A DNA stretch of 64,000 nt from Tenacibaculum sp. Bg11-29. Its GTDB lineage: Bacteria; Bacteroidota; Bacteroidia; Flavobacteriales; Flavobacteriaceae. Position numbers and translations under genes: made by a program. The stretch is taken from the NCBI RefSeq assembly GCF_002836595.1, contig NZ_PJBB01000003.1, positions 2,975,001 to 3,039,000 on the forward strand, written 5' to 3'. The first letter of the stretch is position 1; every line of letters begins with the position of its first letter. This document shows positions 46,935 to 57,794 of this stretch, piece by piece. Below the pieces are notes generated by a model. The model saw nothing but the letters and a program-made list of their open reading frames with translations, ran no database searches and was not told where the DNA came from.

Positions 46935-47360
46935 ATGGAAATAAATGATATAAATAAAATAATAGATTTTAATAAAAAGTATGCTAGATTGATAGGGATG
47001 CTTCAAACCAGTTTTCTCGACAGTAATTATTCATTTACGGAAGCTCATATTTTAAGCGAACTGTCTTTTCATCCAAACTCATCTGCAACTGTTATAAATG
47101 AACAATTAAATTTAGATGAAGGGTATTTAAGTCGTATCGTTAAAAAATTAACAAATGAATTACTGATCACTAAAAAGCAATCTTTACAGGATAAAAGAAT
47201 ATATTTATTAAGTTTAACAGAAAAAGGGGGAGAAGTATATGAAAAATTAAATAAGCTGTCTGCAGAATTAGTGTTATCAACTACTGACCATTTAGAAGAA
47301 GAAGAGAGGAAGGAATTGGCTTTTTTATTAGAAAGAGTAAAGGACTTAATTTTAAAATAA
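46935..47360 (+). CDS. MarR-family transcriptional regulator
   Basis: A 141-residue winged-helix regulator with SFTEAHILSELSFH, the recognition-helix region LDEGYLSRIVKKL and the wing LQDKRIYLLSLTEKG (the DxR signature). Divergent from an EamA exporter. Two identical inverted 17-bp sites in the 79-base spacer each overlap one promoter, so repression of both genes is likely, relieved by the exported compound. Confidence 0.93.
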   Translation: MEINDINKIIDFNKKYARLIGMLQTSFLDSNYSFTEAHILSELSFHPNSSATVINEQLNLDEGYLSRIVKKLTNELLITKKQSLQDKRIYLLSLTEKGGEVYEKLNKLSAELVLSTTDHLEEEERKELAFLLERVKDLILK

Positions 47361-47397
47361 AAACCAGTTTTTGAAGTATTTCAAAAACTGGTTTCTT
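47361..47397 (+). terminator. Terminator after marR
   Basis: AAACCAGTTTTTGA (47361-47374) pairs perfectly with TCAAAAACTGGTTT (47381-47394). It begins directly after the stop codon. Confidence 0.88.
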
Positions 47398-47434
47398 TCA
47401 GCTCATTTACAAAAGCTTCTGACCAAATTGTGAT

Positions 47435-48643
47435 TTAGTGTTTTTTATTACTTCTTTCTCTAAATGTACCTGCAAAAAGAAGCCCTCCAATTATACCCAT
47501 TAGTATAAAAGCGACTTGTTCAAATAAGTTTACAGAACCTGCAATAGAAGAGTTTAATAATGAATTACTTAATCCCATAAAAGATTTACTTCCAGGTACA
47601 AGCATTATAATACCTTGCGTTAAGTATACTGTTTTTGGTGTTTTAGAAATTCTACCAAATAAACGACTTATTCCAACTACAGCCAAGGTTCCAATAAAAG
47701 TACTCACTAATATTCCATATCCTGATAATAAAACAGTTATAAAAAAAGCTAAAGCTCCTGTTAATACACCAAAAAACATATCTTTCTTTCGTACCTGAAA
47801 TATGGGGAAGAGAGAAATTGAAAGCAGTGGTACAGCACAAAAGATAGTCCATTTTGGTGTTTCAGAAACATGATAAGTTAAATCGATATCAATGAAAGAT
47901 GTCATTAAGCCTAAACCAAGTAATACACCAAAAAACTGTTTAAATAATAAGAGAATTGAGTCTAAAAGCTTTGCTCCTCCAGAAACTAAATTTTTAGACG
48001 TTATTTCTTCTAAAGCAGTAGTAATTGCTAATCCCGGAATAAAAATAATGATGGAAGCTAATATGGTTAAACCTAAATTAAGTTCTGGAAAAACTAAAGT
48101 TAAAAGACAACTTACAATGGTTGCAATCAACGCACTGAAAGATTCGAATATATTTTCTATATATTTTGATTTTGTAGCTAAATATACTAGAAGGTATATA
48201 AATGCCCCTAAAAATAAAGAAACTCCAAAAGACACCCAATTTGAGCCTATTAATAGGCTAAAACTACCAGCTGCAAATGCATAGGAAAAGGTTAAAAATA
48301 CATGATTTACCTCTTTAGTTTTAGAATGAATAATATTTAATTCGTTAGTTATAGAATCGTTATCAATTTCAGAATTAATTACTTTATTAGTGAGTTCTGC
48401 AATTTTAGAAAATGCTCCTAAGTTTAGCTGACCAGGAGGGATACATTCAATATAGTTATAAGATTTTTGATCTTCGTAAAAAACATAATTTATCCATGTT
48501 GGAAAATCCATGAAGCTACCTACAATTCCTTTAGTCTTTGCAACTTCGATTAAATAAGATTCAATTTTATATGAAGGTATACCGTATATATGAAGAGCTT
48601 TTCCTAGTTCAACTATAAATTGATATTTTTTTGGAATTTTCAT
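47435..48643 (-). CDS. ThrE-type threonine/serine exporter (YjjP-YjjB fusion)
   Basis: A 402-residue inner-membrane protein. A cytoplasmic N-terminal part (about 1-115) precedes roughly ten membrane segments. The DUF1212/ThrE half includes PGLAITTALEEITSKNLVSG and the DUF3815 half runs to the C-terminus with LVPGSKSFMGLSN. In E. coli these halves are the separate proteins YjjP and YjjB (succinate export); in Corynebacterium ThrE exports threonine. The actual substrate is unknown. Confidence 0.9.
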   Translation of the reverse strand: MKIPKKYQFIVELGKALHIYGIPSYKIESYLIEVAKTKGIVGSFMDFPTWINYVFYEDQKSYNYIECIPPGQLNLGAFSKIAELTNKVINSEIDNDSITNELNIIHSKTKEVNHVFLTFSYAFAAGSFSLLIGSNWVSFGVSLFLGAFIYLLVYLATKSKYIENIFESFSALIATIVSCLLTLVFPELNLGLTILASIIIFIPGLAITTALEEITSKNLVSGGAKLLDSILLLFKQFFGVLLGLGLMTSFIDIDLTYHVSETPKWTIFCAVPLLSISLFPIFQVRKKDMFFGVLTGALAFFITVLLSGYGILVSTFIGTLAVVGISRLFGRISKTPKTVYLTQGIIMLVPGSKSFMGLSNSLLNSSIAGSVNLFEQVAFILMGIIGGLLFAGTFRERSNKKH

Positions 48644-48671
48644 TTATAAATAATTTTATTTTTCTAATATA

Positions 48672-48708
48672 AGAACAAAAAAAAGGGCTTTAAGAAAAGC
48701 CCTTTTAA
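48672..48708 (-). terminator. Terminator of purL
   Basis: AAAAGGGCTT (48681-48690) and AAGCCCTTTT (48697-48706) form a stem with a strong T run on the minus strand, just downstream of purL. Confidence 0.88.
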
Positions 48709-48730
48709 ATATATAAACTAAAGCTGAAAA

Positions 48731-51700
48731 TTATTTGTTTTCAACCCATTTACGAGCATTTACAAAGGCTTCTAACCAAGGAGAAACTTCATCTTTTCTT
48801 CCAGTAGGATAATCTGCCCAATTCCATTGAAAAGTAGAACGTTCTATATGTGGCATTGTAACTAAATGACGCCCAGTTGTATCACACATCATTGCAGTAT
48901 TAAAATCTGAACCATTTGGATTATTAGGATATCCTTCATAACCATACTTAGCAACAATACTATAATTACTTTCTGCTTCTGGTAAGTTAAATTTACCTTC
49001 ACCATGAGAAATCCAAACACCTAATTCTGTTCCAGCTAAAGAAGATAACATTATAGAATTATTTTCTTGAATTTTAACAGATGTAAAAGAACTTTCATGT
49101 TTTTGAGAGTCATTATGAACTAATTTACCATGAACTTTATGATCAGGGTTAATTAAATCTAACTCCATCCATAATTGTGCACCATTACATATACCAACAG
49201 ATAAGGTATCTTCTCTTTTAAAGAAATTATTTAATGCAGTATTCGCTTTTTCATTGTATTTAAATGCTCCTGCCCAACCTTTAGCTGAACCTAAAACATC
49301 ACTATTAGAAAAACCACCAACAGCTCCAATAAATTGAATATCTTCTAATGTTTCACGACCAGAAATTAAATCGGTCATATGAACATCTTTTACGTCAAAA
49401 CCAGCTAAATACATTGCATTAGCCATTTCGCGTTCAGAGTTAGAACCTTTTTCACGAATAATTGCTGCTTTCGGACGCTTTCCTTCATTTGAATTTACAG
49501 GTAACTTACCAGTAAAGTGAGTAGGGAAGGTGTATTGTAAAGGTTGATTCTTATAATTGTCAAAACGATCTTTAGCTAAATTGTTAGCTGTTTGCTTTTG
49601 ATCTAATAAATAAGAAGTTTTATACCAAACATCTCTCGTTTCAGTTACATCAAAAGAGAAAGTATCTTCGTTATTTTCAATATTTACAGTTCCTGTATTA
49701 TTTGCAGTTCCAATATTAAAGAATTCAATTTTATTTTCTGATAAAATAGTTTCAACTGAAGCATCTGCTTGAAAAACAATTCCTGAGTTTTCAGCAAATA
49801 ATACTTTTATAGAGTCTTCTTCATTTAAGGCAGAAATATTAAAATCTGCTCCTAAATTAACATTGGCAAAACACATTTCTAATAAAGTTGTAATTAAACC
49901 ACCAGAAGCAACATCATGCCCAGCAGTAATTTTATCACCTTTAATTAATTCTTGAATGGTATTAAAAGTATTCTTTACAAAAGCAGGATCTTTTACATCA
50001 GGAGCTTGATTTCCAATGGTATTTAAAACCTGGTGAAAAGAACTTCCTCCTAATTTAAATTCATCTTGAGAAATATTAATATAATAAATATTTCCTCCAT
50101 CAATTTTTAAAAGAGGCTCAACAACTTTAGTTATTTCACTACAGTTTCCTGCAGCAGAAATAATAACAGTTCCTGGAGAAATTACTTCATCATCAGCATA
50201 TTTTTGCTTCATTGATAAAGAATCTTTTCCTGTTGGTACATTGATTCCTAAATCGATAGAAAATTCGGAAACAGCTTTTACAGCTTTGTATAAACGAGCA
50301 TCTTCACCTTCATTCTTACAAGGCCACATCCAGTTTGCAGATAATGAAATTGAATCTAAATTATCCTTTAAAGGAGCCCAAATAATATTGGTTAAAGATT
50401 CTGTAATTGCATTTCTACTTCCTGCAGCAGGATCAATTAATCCTGCAATAGGAGCGTGTCCAATTGAAGTTGCAACACCTTCTTTTCCATTATAATCTAA
50501 CGCCATTACACCAACGTTATTTAACGGAATTTGTAACGGGCCAACACATTGTTGTTTGGCTACTTTACCACCAACACATCTGTCTACTTTATTTGTTAAC
50601 CAATCTTTACAAGCAACAGCTTCTAACTGTAAAACTTGTGTTAAATAGTTGTTTAAATTTTTAACTTTATATCTTGAGTTCTTATAGTTTCTTTTTACAG
50701 TTTTATCAGTTAAAACAGTTTTAGGAGAAGAACCAAACATATCTTCTAAAGCTAAATCCATTGGCTTATCGCCTTTGGTTTCAGATTCAAAAGTAAAACG
50801 ATCGTCACCTGTAACTTCACCAACAGTATACATTGGTGAACGCTCACGTTCTGCAATTTTTTGTAAAGTATCTATATGTTTTTCTGCAATAACTAACCCC
50901 ATTCTTTCTTGAGATTCGTTACCAATAATTTCTTTCGCAGATAGGGTAGGGTCTCCAACAGGTAATTTATCTAAATCAATTTTACCTCCAGTATCTTCTA
51001 CTAATTCTGATAAACAATTTAAATGTCCACCAGCACCATGATCATGAATAGAAACAATAAAATTTTCTTCACTTTCTACCATTCCACGAACTGCATTAGC
51101 AGCACGTTTTTGCATTTCTGGATTAGAACGTTGTACAGCGTTTAATTCAATTCCTGAATCTAAAGCCCCTGTATCAGCAGATGAAACCGCGGCTCCACCC
51201 ATTCCAATTCTGTAGTTTTCACCACCAAGAATTACAATTTTATCACCTTTTTTAGGAGTATCTTTTAAAGCTTGTTCTGCTTTTCCATAACCAATTCCAC
51301 CAGCTTGCATAATAACTTTATCAAACCCTAATTTTCTAGGTTTAGCTTCACTAGAAGAAGAGTTTTCTTCATGTTCAAAAGTTAATACAGAACCTGTGAT
51401 TAAAGGTTGTCCGAATTTGTTTCCAAAATCTGAAGCCCCATTAGATGCTTTTATTAAAATATCCATTGGAGTTTGGTATAACCAATCTCTAGCTTCAAAT
51501 TTATTTTCCCAATATCTTATATTCTTAACAGTATCTATAGAAGCTTCTAAACGAGAGTAAGAAGTCATATAAACAGCTGTTCCTGCTAAAGGTAAAGAAC
51601 CTTTTCCTCCTGCAAGTCTATCTCTGATTTCTCCTCCAGAACCTGTTGCTGCACCATTAAAAGGCTCAACAGTTGTTGGGAAATTATGTGTTTCTGCTTT

Positions 51701-52432
51701 TATAGAAATAACAGAATTAAAATTTTCTGTTTGATAAAAGTCTGGTTTGTCTGCTGTTTTAGGAGCAAACTGTTCCACTTTTGGACCTTTTATAAAAGCA
51801 ACGTTGTCTTTATATGCAGAAACAATATCGTTAGGAAATTGTTTAGATGTTTCTTTTATCATTTTAAATAGAGAAGTAGGTTGCTCTTCTCCATCAATAA
51901 CAAAAGTTCCGTTAAATATTTTATGACGACAATGTTCAGAGTTTACTTGACTAAACCCAAATACTTCAGAATCGGTTAATTTTCTTCCAATTTTAGTTGC
52001 AACACTTTCTAAATATGTTACTTCCTCGTCACTTAAAGATAAACCTTCTTGTGCATTATATTCAGCGATATTATCTATTTCTAAAATAGTTTCGGGCTGA
52101 ATTTCAATTTTAAATGAATCTTGATTTAAACCATTGAATTTCTCAGAAATCATTGGGTCAAAATCAGAAAAATCTTCAGTAATTACAGAGAACTCTTCAA
52201 TTCTTATAATATCAGAAATACCCATGTTTTGAGTAATCTCTACAGCATTTGTACTCCAAGGAGTAATCATAGCAGCTCTAGGACCAACAAAAAAAGCATC
52301 TATTGATGCTTGTTCTATTTTAGGTTGATTGGCAAAAAGCCAAGTCAATTTAGAAGTTGTTTCTGTAGTTAATTCTTTTATTGTTTGAACAGCGAATACT
52401 TTACTGTTTTTGTTTCCAAAGAAATGAATCAT
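48731..52432 (-). CDS. purL: Phosphoribosylformylglycinamidine synthase, large type
   Basis: ATP- and glutamine-dependent FGAR to FGAM conversion in purine synthesis. The single 1233-residue chain corresponds to the proteobacterial/eukaryotic PurL rather than split PurS-PurQ-PurL. An N-terminal PurS-like domain is followed by two AIRS-type ATP domains (AETHNFPTTVEPFNGAATGS and SIHDHGAGGHLN). The C-terminal glutaminase has catalytic Cys in VGICNGAQ and His in WISHGEGKF. Single gene with its own terminator. No other pur genes are in the window. Confidence 0.97.
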   Translation of the reverse strand: MIHFFGNKNSKVFAVQTIKELTTETTSKLTWLFANQPKIEQASIDAFFVGPRAAMITPWSTNAVEITQNMGISDIIRIEEFSVITEDFSDFDPMISEKFNGLNQDSFKIEIQPETILEIDNIAEYNAQEGLSLSDEEVTYLESVATKIGRKLTDSEVFGFSQVNSEHCRHKIFNGTFVIDGEEQPTSLFKMIKETSKQFPNDIVSAYKDNVAFIKGPKVEQFAPKTADKPDFYQTENFNSVISIKAETHNFPTTVEPFNGAATGSGGEIRDRLAGGKGSLPLAGTAVYMTSYSRLEASIDTVKNIRYWENKFEARDWLYQTPMDILIKASNGASDFGNKFGQPLITGSVLTFEHEENSSSSEAKPRKLGFDKVIMQAGGIGYGKAEQALKDTPKKGDKIVILGGENYRIGMGGAAVSSADTGALDSGIELNAVQRSNPEMQKRAANAVRGMVESEENFIVSIHDHGAGGHLNCLSELVEDTGGKIDLDKLPVGDPTLSAKEIIGNESQERMGLVIAEKHIDTLQKIAERERSPMYTVGEVTGDDRFTFESETKGDKPMDLALEDMFGSSPKTVLTDKTVKRNYKNSRYKVKNLNNYLTQVLQLEAVACKDWLTNKVDRCVGGKVAKQQCVGPLQIPLNNVGVMALDYNGKEGVATSIGHAPIAGLIDPAAGSRNAITESLTNIIWAPLKDNLDSISLSANWMWPCKNEGEDARLYKAVKAVSEFSIDLGINVPTGKDSLSMKQKYADDEVISPGTVIISAAGNCSEITKVVEPLLKIDGGNIYYINISQDEFKLGGSSFHQVLNTIGNQAPDVKDPAFVKNTFNTIQELIKGDKITAGHDVASGGLITTLLEMCFANVNLGADFNISALNEEDSIKVLFAENSGIVFQADASVETILSENKIEFFNIGTANNTGTVNIENNEDTFSFDVTETRDVWYKTSYLLDQKQTANNLAKDRFDNYKNQPLQYTFPTHFTGKLPVNSNEGKRPKAAIIREKGSNSEREMANAMYLAGFDVKDVHMTDLISGRETLEDIQFIGAVGGFSNSDVLGSAKGWAGAFKYNEKANTALNNFFKREDTLSVGICNGAQLWMELDLINPDHKVHGKLVHNDSQKHESSFTSVKIQENNSIMLSSLAGTELGVWISHGEGKFNLPEAESNYSIVAKYGYEGYPNNPNGSDFNTAMMCDTTGRHLVTMPHIERSTFQWNWADYPTGRKDEVSPWLEAFVNARKWVENK

Positions 52433-52499
52433 TTTTAGTGTTGTGTTTGCTTATTGTTGTAAAAATGCAAATTTACTTTTTTTGCGCGAAATAATTGTA

Positions 52500-52532
52500 T
52501 AAAAAAAGCAGCATTTTTTTGCTGCTTTTTAT
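52500..52532 (-). terminator. Terminator of the CarboxypepD_reg-like gene
   Basis: AAAAGCAGC and GCTGCTTTT form a stem around a T-rich loop, with T runs on both strands. It lies directly downstream of the gene ending at 52536. Confidence 0.8.
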
Positions 52533-52535
52533 TAG

Positions 52536-53327
52536 TTAATTCCTATTCTCAGGTAATCTATTTATTTCAATTTTACCTTTTTTCAAAGCTTTATAATTTT
52601 CGTAACAATTTAATACTGCTTCAATCATTTGTAAATCACTTGCTTTTTTTATAAAATATTCAGAATAATCACAGTCTGATAAAAGTTTATTCAGTTCTTG
52701 CCTATCCATTTCTAGATATTCCATCATAACTTCTCTATCAAACTTACCTGCTAACATTTTACGTAAGTCGTCTTCTTTTTTCAACTTCTTAAGTTTTTTA
52801 AGTTGCTTTGGTTTTTTACTGAAGAGATTATAAACTAAATCAACAGGATTTAATAATTTTGCGATTGGAGATGATATTTTTTGAGGTCTACCAATTTCAT
52901 AAGTTTGTGGTAAACCATTTATATGTATTCTTGTAAACCTATCTTTAGGAACTTGTTTAACATCAACTTCTAAAACACCAATAAGTTTTGTAGATTTAAT
53001 AACTATTTCTTTAACTTCTTCATCTTTTTCTATTAAAGATATTACAACTTCATTTCCTTTTAAAAGGTCATTTGTAACTTTTAGTTTGATTGATGAGAAA
53101 CCTAAAAATGAAACTAAAATAGTATCGTTTGCTTTTGATGTTAGCTCAAATACACCTTTTTCATTAGTAATGGTACCTGTAACAGAGTTTAAGTTTAAAA
53201 TATGTGCTGCACTTAAAGGTTTTTTGGTGTCAGCATGAACAACCTGACCTTTTAATTTTTGATTTTGAGAGTACCCAGTTATTGATACAAATATAAATAC
53301 GATAAGAAATAAATATGTTTTTTGCAT
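52536..53327 (-). CDS. Secreted CarboxypepD_reg-like protein
   Basis: A 263-residue protein with a signal peptide ending near TGYSQ. A carboxypeptidase regulatory-like (transthyretin-fold) domain follows, with LKGQVVHADTKKPLSAAHI, GTITNEKGVFEL and TILVSFLGFSSI (about 24-110). The other half is helical and charged, with a Lys-rich stretch near 170-190. The first part resembles the plug-preceding domain of TonB-dependent receptors, but no barrel is attached. Envelope location inferred; function unknown. Confidence 0.85.
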   Translation of the reverse strand: MQKTYLFLIVFIFVSITGYSQNQKLKGQVVHADTKKPLSAAHILNLNSVTGTITNEKGVFELTSKANDTILVSFLGFSSIKLKVTNDLLKGNEVVISLIEKDEEVKEIVIKSTKLIGVLEVDVKQVPKDRFTRIHINGLPQTYEIGRPQKISSPIAKLLNPVDLVYNLFSKKPKQLKKLKKLKKEDDLRKMLAGKFDREVMMEYLEMDRQELNKLLSDCDYSEYFIKKASDLQMIEAVLNCYENYKALKKGKIEINRLPENRN

Positions 53328-53576
53328 AAAGCAAAAATAAGAATTATTGAATTGAAACGAGTTAAGAAACTGTGAAATGAATAATCGTAACTTTTTAAAG
53401 AAGAAAAAACTATAAATACCTTTAAAAAATATTTATAGTTTTTAAAATAATTCATTTACAAATAAACTTCATTTTCAATGTAATGAATGCCTATAATATT
53501 AGATATAAAGTTTATTAAAATAATAATTATTGATAATTACAGCCAAATCAATATTATTAATTCTAGTTAACTTTTA

Positions 53577-54104
53577 TTACCATTTCTTTTTAATTATTAA
53601 CTGATTTATGTGTTCATAATGATGATTACAATGCCATGCGTAAATAGCAATATTTTCTTTTAAACTAATTTTTTCAAGCCCATCAGGATGAATGAAACAC
53701 TTATTTAAATTATCATTTGTTAATCCTTTTAAAAGGTATACCCATTTAGCATGCAACGCTTTTAGTGAATCTAGAGAAAGTTTAATAGGAGCAAACTTCG
53801 AATCAAATAATTCTGCCCAACGATCTTCATAATATACCTTAATCACAGGAGTATCTTCAGTTAATGCCCATTTAAAACGAGTATATGAATTATGATGACT
53901 ATCTGCACAATGATGAATAACCTGTCTTATAGACCAACCTTCTTTTCTGTAGCAAGTATCTAATTGTTCTTCAGATAAATATTCAACCAAAGTGCCTAAC
54001 TTGGTTGGGAAGGTTTCTAAAGTTTCAATCCATTCTAAAATATGAATAGAAGCTATTTCATTAGGAATATTAGGTTTACCAATCGGAAATTTTAAATGCT
54101 CCAT
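53577..54104 (-). CDS. DinB/YfiT-family putative metal-dependent hydrolase
   Basis: A 175-residue four-helix DinB-fold protein with WSIRQVIHHCADSHHNSYTR and the C-terminal YAWHCNHHYEHI. Three His (probably His65, His158 and His162) would bind a divalent metal. It closely follows the YfiT pattern. Relatives act as bacillithiol or other thiol transferases, but flavobacterial substrates are not established. It lies 5 bases after the TPR lipoprotein gene, so the two are co-transcribed. Confidence 0.88.
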   Translation of the reverse strand: MEHLKFPIGKPNIPNEIASIHILEWIETLETFPTKLGTLVEYLSEEQLDTCYRKEGWSIRQVIHHCADSHHNSYTRFKWALTEDTPVIKVYYEDRWAELFDSKFAPIKLSLDSLKALHAKWVYLLKGLTNDNLNKCFIHPDGLEKISLKENIAIYAWHCNHHYEHINQLIIKKKW

Positions 54105-54109
54105 TAAAA

Positions 54110-54787
54110 TTATTCTTTTTTCGTTAATTTATTTAAGGCTCTTTTAGAACCTCTATTTTCAGGATTTACAGCTAACGATTTTTTATAATATGTTATGGCT
54201 TTTAAAGTGTCATTCATTTTAGAATATGCATCACCTGTACTATCGTAAGTATTCGAGCTTTTTGGGTATAACTCGATATTAATTTTAAATATATTAATTG
54301 CTTTTTCATATTCTTTTCTAGAAAGATAGCTATATCCTAAACGGTTTAAAGTGTTTTCTTTGATTACAGGGTTTAAGCTGTCTTTTTGTTTAATCGATTT
54401 ATAACCATTTAAAGCAGCTTTAAAGTTATTTAAAGCAAGATATTCACTAGGTGTTTTTTCTCCATTTTTTAACTTATTAAAAACATATAATTTATCTTTA
54501 TGCTCCCGTTTTTTTGCTAATTCAATTTTATTTTTAAAAGTATTAAAAATTAGTTTTTCATTTAATTCACTAACATAAAAAGTGGTGTCATTTATTTTTA
54601 AAGGTGTTAAGTTTTGGTTACGCCATTTTAACAGTAGTTTACTGTCATTAAATTTAACGGTTATAACTTCATCAGCATTAAAAAAATAACGCCCTGTAGC
54701 GCTTTTTATAAAATCATCTGAATTTTTACTTGTAGAACAACTAATTATAAGTAAAATGATAGAAAAAAATAGTAATTTAGTTTTCAT
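54110..54787 (-). CDS. TPR-repeat lipoprotein
   Basis: A 225-residue protein with a lipoprotein signal (Cys17 in the lipobox IISC). A beta-rich middle (about 30-95) is followed by three TPR-like helical repeats in the C-terminal half (NRLGYSYLSRKEYEKAINIF, YDSTGDAYSKMNDTLKAITY and AVNPENRGSKRALNKL). Scaffold or protein-binding role at the envelope is inferred; no specific function recognised. Upstream partner of the YfiT-like gene. Confidence 0.85.
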   Translation of the reverse strand: MKTKLLFFSIILLIISCSTSKNSDDFIKSATGRYFFNADEVITVKFNDSKLLLKWRNQNLTPLKINDTTFYVSELNEKLIFNTFKNKIELAKKREHKDKLYVFNKLKNGEKTPSEYLALNNFKAALNGYKSIKQKDSLNPVIKENTLNRLGYSYLSRKEYEKAINIFKINIELYPKSSNTYDSTGDAYSKMNDTLKAITYYKKSLAVNPENRGSKRALNKLTKKE

Positions 54788-54992
54788 TGTTAGTTCGCTT
54801 TTTTGTAAAACATATTAATTATGACGATTCATTTAGTAATTAGTTACAAAATAAATAAATTTTTACTTGGCATAACAATTGACTTATAAAAGTAGTTGAA
54901 ATAGTTGAAATCAATATAGTTGACTATTTATCAAATATTTACAGTTTAAAAAGTGCGTTTTGTAATGTTATATACATTATAAAAATGTCACT

Positions 54993-57467
54993 ATGACAGA
55001 TATAAAAGATATGAGTAAATCAAAAATAATACATTTAGACAATTTGTCGCTTCAAGATGCTTTTAATGAAGATTCAGAATTAATTCCATTATTAACACCT
55101 GAAGATGAAGAGATAATAAATAAAGAAAAGGTACCTGCTGAGTTACCTATTTTACCTTTAAGAAATACGGTATTGTTTCCAGGTGTTGTAATCCCTATAA
55201 CTGCTGGTAGAGACAAATCTATTCAGTTAATAAAGGATGCAAATAAAGGTGACAAAATAGTTGGAGTAGTAGCACAAAAAGATGGCGATGTTGAGGATCC
55301 TGGCTTAAATGATATTCATAAAACAGGAGTTGTAGCGCAAATTTTACGTGTTCTTAAAATGCCTGATGGTAATACAACAATAATTATTCAAGGTAAAAAA
55401 CGTTTTGAAATTGATGAAATTACGCAAGAAGAACCATATTTAAAGGCAAAGGTTCATGAAGCAATAGATGATAAAGAAGTTGATGATGAAAAAGAATTTG
55501 ATGCAATTATAGAATCTATTAAAGAGTTAGCGTTAGAGGTTATTAAAGAAAACCCAATGTTACCTTCAGAAGCTTCTTTTGCGATTAAAAATATTAAGTC
55601 TAATTCGTTTTTGGTGAATTTTATTTCATCTAATATGGAATTAAGTGTTGCTAAAAAACAAGTTTTACTTGAAAAAGACAACTTAAAAGAGCGTGCACTA
55701 TTAACATTAAAAAATTTAGATAAAGAACTCCAAAAATTACAATTACGTAATGATATTCAGTCTAAAACTCGTTCTGATTTAGATCAGCAACAGCGTGAAT
55801 ATTATTTACATCAGCAATTAAAAACTATTCAAGATGAATTAGGTGGTGTTTCTCATGATCAGGAGTTAGATGAAATGAGAATAAAATCTAAAACAAAAAA
55901 ATGGAATAAAGATGTTGCTGAGACATTTGAGAAGGAATTAAGTCGTTTAAAACGAATGAATCCTCAAATGGCAGAATACGGTGTACAACGTAATTATTTA
56001 GAGTTAATGTTAGAATTGCCTTGGAATGAATATTCTAAAGATAAATTCGACTTAAAAAGAGCTCAGAAAATATTAGATAGAGATCATTTTGGGTTAGAAA
56101 AAGTTAAAGAACGTATTATAGAACATTTAGCTGTTTTAAAATTACGTGGAGATATGAAATCACCGATTCTTTGTTTATACGGACCTCCAGGTGTTGGTAA
56201 AACTTCATTAGGTAAATCGGTAGCAGAGGCATTAGGGCGTAAATATGTACGTATGTCATTAGGTGGTTTACGTGATGAGGCTGAAATTAGAGGGCATCGT
56301 AAAACATATATTGGTGCAATGCCAGGGCGTTTAATTCAAAATATTAAAAAATCTGGAACATCAAATCCTGTATTTGTATTAGATGAAATTGATAAGTTAA
56401 GTCAGAGTAATCAAGGAGATCCTTCTTCAGCAATGTTAGAAGTATTAGATCCTGAACAAAACACTGAGTTTTATGATAATTACTTAGAAGTAGGTTATGA
56501 TTTATCTAAAGTATTATTTATTGCTACAGCGAATAATTTAGGGCAAATTCCATGGGCACTACGTGATCGTATGGAGATTATTAATGTTACTGGATATACA
56601 ATTGAAGAAAAAGTTGAAATCGCTAAAAAGTATTTATTTCCAAAGCAATTAAAAGAACACGGATTAACGCCTGAGCATTTAACAGTAGCTAAAAAGCAAT
56701 TAGAAAAAATTGTTGAAGGGTATACTCGTGAATCTGGTGTACGTGGTTTAGAGAAGCAAGTAGCAAAAGTTGTTCGTTTCGCTGCTAAATCTATCGCGAT
56801 GGAAGAAGAGTATAATATTGCGATAACAAATGAGGATATTGAGAGTATTTTAGGAGCTCCTCGTTTAGAACGTGATAAATACGAAAATAATGACGTTGCA
56901 GGTGTAGTAACAGGGTTAGCATGGACAAGTGTTGGTGGAGATATTTTATTTATAGAATCTATTTTGTCTAAAGGAAAAGGAAATCTTTCTATTACTGGTA
57001 ATTTAGGTAAAGTAATGAAAGAGTCTTCTACAATAGCTATGAAATACATCAAAGCAAATGCTGAAGAGTTTGGAATTAAACCTGAAGTGTTAGAAAAATA
57101 TGATGTACATATTCACGTACCTGAAGGAGCAACACCTAAAGATGGGCCAAGTGCTGGTATTACGATGTTAACTTCTTTAGTATCGGTATTTACACAGCGT
57201 AAGGTTAAAAATAGATTAGCCATGACTGGTGAAATAACGTTACGTGGTAAAGTATTACCAGTAGGTGGAATTAAAGAAAAAATATTAGCAGCAAAACGTG
57301 CAAATATTAAGGAACTAATTTTATGTGCTGATAATAAAAAAGACATTGAAGAGATAAAAGAAAGTTACTTAAAAGGATTAACATTCCATTATGTAACCGA
57401 AATGCATGAAGTAATTGATATTGCACTTACTAAGCAAAAAGTAAAAAATGCAAAGAAGTTAGTGTAA
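54993..57467 (+). CDS. lon: ATP-dependent protease Lon
   Basis: Cytosolic AAA+ serine protease for misfolded and regulatory proteins. The N-terminal LAN domain has [15 protein letters not shown] coiled-coil linker is followed by the ATPase with [14 protein letters not shown] and [10 protein letters not shown]. The protease domain has catalytic Ser in DGPSAGITM and Lys in [13 protein letters not shown]. At 824 residues it is normal. ATGs at 54993 and 55011 are both possible; [14 protein letters not shown] at 55011 looks more like flavobacterial homologues. Confidence 0.97.
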   Translation: MTDIKDMSKSKIIHLDNLSLQDAFNEDSELIPLLTPEDEEIINKEKVPAELPILPLRNTVLFPGVVIPITAGRDKSIQLIKDANKGDKIVGVVAQKDGDVEDPGLNDIHKTGVVAQILRVLKMPDGNTTIIIQGKKRFEIDEITQEEPYLKAKVHEAIDDKEVDDEKEFDAIIESIKELALEVIKENPMLPSEASFAIKNIKSNSFLVNFISSNMELSVAKKQVLLEKDNLKERALLTLKNLDKELQKLQLRNDIQSKTRSDLDQQQREYYLHQQLKTIQDELGGVSHDQELDEMRIKSKTKKWNKDVAETFEKELSRLKRMNPQMAEYGVQRNYLELMLELPWNEYSKDKFDLKRAQKILDRDHFGLEKVKERIIEHLAVLKLRGDMKSPILCLYGPPGVGKTSLGKSVAEALGRKYVRMSLGGLRDEAEIRGHRKTYIGAMPGRLIQNIKKSGTSNPVFVLDEIDKLSQSNQGDPSSAMLEVLDPEQNTEFYDNYLEVGYDLSKVLFIATANNLGQIPWALRDRMEIINVTGYTIEEKVEIAKKYLFPKQLKEHGLTPEHLTVAKKQLEKIVEGYTRESGVRGLEKQVAKVVRFAAKSIAMEEEYNIAITNEDIESILGAPRLERDKYENNDVAGVVTGLAWTSVGGDILFIESILSKGKGNLSITGNLGKVMKESSTIAMKYIKANAEEFGIKPEVLEKYDVHIHVPEGATPKDGPSAGITMLTSLVSVFTQRKVKNRLAMTGEITLRGKVLPVGGIKEKILAAKRANIKELILCADNKKDIEEIKESYLKGLTFHYVTEMHEVIDIALTKQKVKNAKKLV

Positions 57468-57489
57468 TAGAAATTTTAATTTAATTATA

Positions 57490-57530
57490 AAAAACTCCTA
57501 ACTAATTTTTATATTAATTAGGAGTTTTTC
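57490..57530 (+). terminator. Terminator after lon
   Basis: AACTCCTAACTAAT (57493-57506) pairs with ATTAATTAGGAGTT (57513-57526) with one mismatch, then T residues. Confidence 0.88.
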
Positions 57531-57794
57531 AATATGATTAAGTTATTTTACCTTGTTTATAAGAGGTTTACTTGGTTTAAATACAATAGCAACCAGAAAA
57601 AACACAAACGAGTACGTGATTTTAGGGACATTGTATCTGTCTATCTTTAATTTTTTTTGTTCTTTTTTACACTATTTAAACAGGTTTTCACTGTAATCTA
57701 AAGCATAAGAAAATACAGTTTTTATAAAATATTAAGGATAGAATTCACATAATTAAGTTTATGGTAGATTAACTAGCGGCTTTTTATAGTCTAA
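57531..57794. other. Non-coding gap between lon and the RiPP-like locus
   Basis: Contains only a 38-codon ATG frame (57534-57650) with no recognisable features; no gene is called. Confidence 0.5.

Noticed and set aside
47892..48284. 130-codon frame antisense to the ThrE-type exporter
   Set aside because: Reverse shadow of a hydrophobic membrane protein; the product is Lys/Pro/Asn-rich with no motif.
56495..57052. 185-codon open frame antisense to lon
   Set aside because: It lies wholly within the strongly conserved lon gene, has no recognisable domain and has the composition of a reverse-strand shadow.
57534..57650. 38-codon frame after lon as another peptide precursor
   Set aside because: No Gly-Gly leader, no Cys pattern and an unstructured basic sequence.
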